From contig JANXMO010000454.1 of assembly GCA_025354615.1 (NCBI GenBank), positions 1-7,841 of the forward strand: a stretch of 7,841 nt of DNA. The letters are read 5' to 3'. Numbering within the stretch: position 1 is the first letter of the stretch; every line of letters starts with the position of its first letter. The stretch comes from Burkholderiales bacterium. GTDB taxonomy: Bacteria; Pseudomonadota; Gammaproteobacteria; Burkholderiales; Burkholderiaceae_C. This document shows, in pieces, positions 6,592 to 7,841 of this stretch. The notes under the pieces were generated by a model. That model was not told the DNA's origin. It was given only the letters and a program-made list of their open reading frames with translations, and did no database searches. The position numbers were made by a program, and so were the translations under genes.

Positions 6592-6741
6592 AGGGTGTCC
6601 GCCGCGAACCGTGAGCCGCATTCCTGAACCCAGGGGATTCAGGTGGGCAAGGTCAGCCGGGCTTCGGGTTCATCTGACGCGAGACGATCACGCCCACCCG
6701 GTATGTTCCAAGCCCTGGCTCGCGAGAGCATCGGTTCAAGG
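6592..6741 (-). ncRNA. ssrS: 6S RNA, regulator of sigma-70 RNA polymerase
   Basis: 6S RNA mimics an open promoter and sequesters the housekeeping RNA polymerase holoenzyme in stationary phase. Read on the minus strand, the region folds as expected. The closing stem pairs GAACCG (6737-6732) with CGGTTC (6611-6606), and then GAGCC (about 6723-6719) with GGCTC. A central bubble follows, then the upper stem GGTGGGC paired with GCCCACC and an inner GTCAG/CTGAC hairpin. The 3' side of the bubble, CACCTGAATCCCCTGGGTTC and the following bases, closely matches the corresponding E. coli stretch. Position immediately downstream of zapA is the conserved location of ssrS in proteobacteria. A T-rich tail (CCCTTTTCTTTC on the minus strand) follows the closing stem. 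The exact ends are estimates, with a 5' end between 6736 and 6745. The usual downstream gene fau (5-formyltetrahydrofolate cyclo-ligase) is not here. Confidence 0.87.
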
Positions 6742-6743
6742 AA

Positions 6744-6772
6744 ATAAAAGCCCACGCGAACACGACGGACAA
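6744..6772 (-). promoter_or_regulatory. Probable sigma-70 promoter of 6S RNA
   Basis: On the minus strand TTGTCC (6772-6767) and TTTTAT (6749-6744) are separated by exactly 17 bases, each matching four of six consensus positions. Transcription would begin about 7 bases further on, near 6737, at the first base of the 6S closing stem (GAACCG). This agreement between promoter geometry and RNA structure supports both calls. It lies in the gap after the zapA stop, so 6S RNA could be made independently of zapA or processed from a longer transcript. Confidence 0.45.
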
Positions 6773-6810
6773 ATCATTCTACGGCGCCGATTCGTGCGGC
6801 TGTAGAAGAT

Positions 6811-7110
6811 TTACAGCAATGAACCCTGTGGTGCAAGGGCTTCATCGACGCGCTTGATCAAGGCGTCCACATCAACTCCGACGATGTCAGGCGATGAAGC
6901 GTCCGTGGCTGGCCGCTGCGCCAGGGCATAGGCCAGGTTCAGCGCGGCTAAAACGGCGATGCGTTCACGCGCCCGCACCTTCCCGGCAGTGCGGATGGCG
7001 TTCATTTCGCGGTCCACGCTGGCCACTGCTGCCATCAACGCCTTCTCACCGCCTTCGGGGCAGCCGAGCACGTAGCTCTGGCCCATGATGGTCACTTCAA
7101 TTTGTTTCAC
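6811..7110 (-). CDS. zapA: ZapA, FtsZ-ring-associated cell division protein
   Basis: ZapA cross-links and stabilises FtsZ filaments at the division septum in the cytoplasm. The 99-residue product has the family layout. A small N-terminal beta/alpha head (KQIEVTIMGQSYVLGCPEG, 2-20) is followed by EKALMAAVASVDREMNAIR (22-40) and the helix RARERIAVLAALNLAYAL (46-63), then a variable segment and a C-terminal amphipathic helix (VDALIKRVDEAL, 81-92) that would form the tetramer coiled coil. E. coli ZapA is 109 residues. The start is GTG at 7110, overlapping the upstream coiled-coil gene by four bases (GTGA), so translation is probably coupled; no strong ribosome-binding site of its own is visible. 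The stop is TAA at 6811, about 65 bases before the 6S RNA. Confidence 0.95.
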   Translation of the reverse strand: MKQIEVTIMGQSYVLGCPEGGEKALMAAVASVDREMNAIRTAGKVRARERIAVLAALNLAYALAQRPATDASSPDIVGVDVDALIKRVDEALAPQGSLL

Positions 7111-7343
7111 AGCGCATCGTCCGGTTTCAAGGCAACGGCTTGGGCAGCAGCCGTCTCGTCAGGCAGGCGTTCCAGCAACGCATCGATGCGCCCGCGCGCT
7201 GCATTCAAACGCGAGCGCAGGCTGTCCCGTTCCTGCGTTGCCGCGCCCAGCTGCTGCTCGAGCAGCCGGTTCGCCTGCTGCAGTTCTTCATGGCGCAACA
7301 GCAGCCGCTCGACGCGTTCAGCCAATTCTTCGATCTTCGACAT
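7107..7343 (-). CDS. Small coiled-coil protein upstream of zapA, ZapB-like (TIGR02449-type)
   Basis: A 78-residue, highly charged protein that is almost entirely heptad-patterned helix (IEELAERVERLLLRHEELQQ from residue 4 onward, then LLEQQLGAATQERDSLRSRL to about residue 48 and an RIDALLERL segment), ending in a short Ala/Pro-rich tail. Small proteins of this type sit just upstream of zapA in many beta- and gammaproteobacteria, and their size and coiled-coil nature resemble ZapB, which bridges ZapA and the chromosome-linked MatP. By analogy it may partner ZapA at the septum, but that is inference: coiled-coil similarity alone does not prove homology to E. coli ZapB. The ATG at 7343 has GAGGGA about 9 bases upstream. 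A TACAAT hexamer 31 bases upstream is a plausible -10. It overlaps zapA by four bases, so the pair is a clear operon. Confidence 0.85.
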   Translation of the reverse strand: MSKIEELAERVERLLLRHEELQQANRLLEQQLGAATQERDSLRSRLNAARGRIDALLERLPDETAAAQAVALKPDDAL

Positions 7344-7373
7344 CCTGCAGCGTCCCTCAAACCGTGAGGCGGC

Positions 7374-7379
7374 ATTGTA
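7374..7379 (-). promoter_or_regulatory. Possible -10 element for the zapB-like/zapA operon
   Basis: TACAAT on the minus strand matches five of six positions of TATAAT and lies in the 54-base gap between the phaB stop and the coiled-coil gene, giving a leader of about 24 bases. No good -35 hexamer is present at 16-19 bases. The call therefore rests on one hexamer and position. The operon could also receive read-through from phaB, as I see no terminator between them. Confidence 0.35.
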
Positions 7380-7397
7380 GAAGCCCGCCGGTCTGCT

Positions 7398-7841
7398 TTA
7401 CTGCATGTGCTGGCCGCCGTTGATGGCGATGTTGGCGCCGGTCAAAAACGCTGCTTCATCCGACGCCAGGTAAATGACCAGCCCCGCTACCTCTTCAGGG
7501 CGGCCCAACCTGCCGACCGGGATTTGCGGAATGATCTTGGTGTTCAAAATGTCCTCGGGAATCGCCGTGACCATCTTGGTGCCGATGTAGCCGGGCGAAA
7601 TGGTGTTGACGGTGACGCCTTTGCGCGCCACTTCCAGCGCCAGCGCCTTGGTGAAGCCGTGCACGCCGGCTTTGGCGGCCGAGTAGTTGGTCTGCCCGAA
7701 AGCGCCTTTGCTGCCGTTGACCGACGACACATTGATGATGCGGCCCCAGCCGCGCTCGACCATGCCGTCGCAGACCGGCTTGGTCATGTTGAAGACGGAG
7801 TCCAGGTTGGTGGCCATGACGGCGTCCCAGTTCGGCTTGTC
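7398..7841 (-). CDS. phaB: PhaB, acetoacetyl-CoA reductase (N-terminus cut off by window edge)
   Basis: NADPH-dependent reduction of acetoacetyl-CoA to (R)-3-hydroxybutyryl-CoA, the second step of polyhydroxybutyrate synthesis, in the cytoplasm. The last 147 residues are visible; the N-terminal third with the nucleotide-binding TGxxxGIG motif lies beyond the right edge. The short-chain dehydrogenase catalytic set is intact: Ser in NVSSVNG (visible residue 40), Tyr53 and Lys57 in TNYSAAKAG, and the cofactor-side SPGYIGT (82-88). The PhaB-like features are DKPNWDAVMATNLDSVFNMT at the visible start, ERGWGRIINVSSVNG (29-43), GQTNYS (49-54), HGFTKALA (61-68) and the ending NGGQHM, all closely resembling the Cupriavidus necator enzyme. 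FabG is the main alternative, but the GWGRIINVSSVNG and C-terminal GGQHM pattern favour PhaB. The stop is TAA at 7398. The in-frame ATG at 7817 is internal and not the start. Confidence 0.93.
   Translation of the reverse strand, partial: DKPNWDAVMATNLDSVFNMTKPVCDGMVERGWGRIINVSSVNGSKGAFGQTNYSAAKAGVHGFTKALALEVARKGVTVNTISPGYIGTKMVTAIPEDILNTKIIPQIPVGRLGRPEEVAGLVIYLASDEAAFLTGANIAINGGQHMQ

Noticed and set aside
6575..6805. Plus-strand open frame of 76 codons after the GGDEF-like gene
   Set aside because: It lies antisense to the 6S RNA gene and its translation shows no domain or family motif.
7361..7392. GGCGG / CCGCC inverted repeat as a phaB terminator
   Set aside because: Short stem with a large loop and no T-run, and it overlaps the candidate TACAAT -10 of the next operon.
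1..7841. A novel defence system, mobile element or CRISPR array
   Set aside because: No repeat-spacer array, transposase, integrase, nuclease or toxin-like gene is visible; the content is core chromosomal genes with uniform composition.

Overview
The window is GC-rich, densely packed chromosomal DNA from a betaproteobacterium. It most likely comes from the Burkholderiales, and perhaps the Comamonadaceae. That assignment is an inference from gene content (System I cytochrome c maturation, PhaB-type acetoacetyl-CoA reductase, zapA followed by 6S RNA), protein flavour and composition. No 16S or other phylogenetic marker is present. I see no mobile element, CRISPR array, tRNA or rRNA.

Region 1 (about 1-4231, all minus strand) is a cytochrome c maturation operon read right to left: ccmA, ccmB, ccmC, ccmD, ccmE, ccmF. 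ccmF runs off the left edge and lacks its C-terminal part. CcmA is the ATPase and CcmB and CcmC the membrane partners that load haem onto the chaperone CcmE. CcmD helps release holo-CcmE, and CcmF belongs to the haem lyase that attaches haem to apocytochromes in the periplasm. Four of the five junctions are 4-base stop/start overlaps (ATGA or GTGA), implying translational coupling. The ccmB/ccmC junction is the exception, with a 76-base gap holding a hairpin. 

Region 2 (4232-5494) holds ybiB (TrpD2-like nucleic-acid-binding protein) on the minus strand, 91 bases upstream of ccmA and possibly co-transcribed with it. It also holds a 224-base divergent intergenic region with two inverted repeats.

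Region 3 (5495-6553, plus strand) encodes a PAS plus GGDEF-like protein. Its active-site motif is degenerate (DEEHF) while the RxxD inhibitory-site motif is kept at the canonical distance, suggesting a cyclic-di-GMP-binding effector and not a cyclase.

Region 4 (about 6592-7343, minus strand) is a cell-division module: a small coiled-coil ZapB-like protein, then zapA (4-base overlap), then a 6S RNA gene recognised by sequence and pairing. The 6S gene converges with the GGDEF-like gene with only about 40 bases between them.

Region 5 (7398-7841, minus strand) is the C-terminal 147 residues of PhaB, the NADPH-dependent acetoacetyl-CoA reductase of polyhydroxyalkanoate synthesis.

Most of the window is well-known housekeeping biology. 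The item that departs most from textbook expectation is the degenerate GGDEF protein with an intact I-site. Secondary points are the translation-initiation regions of ccmA and ccmC and the close convergence onto 6S RNA.
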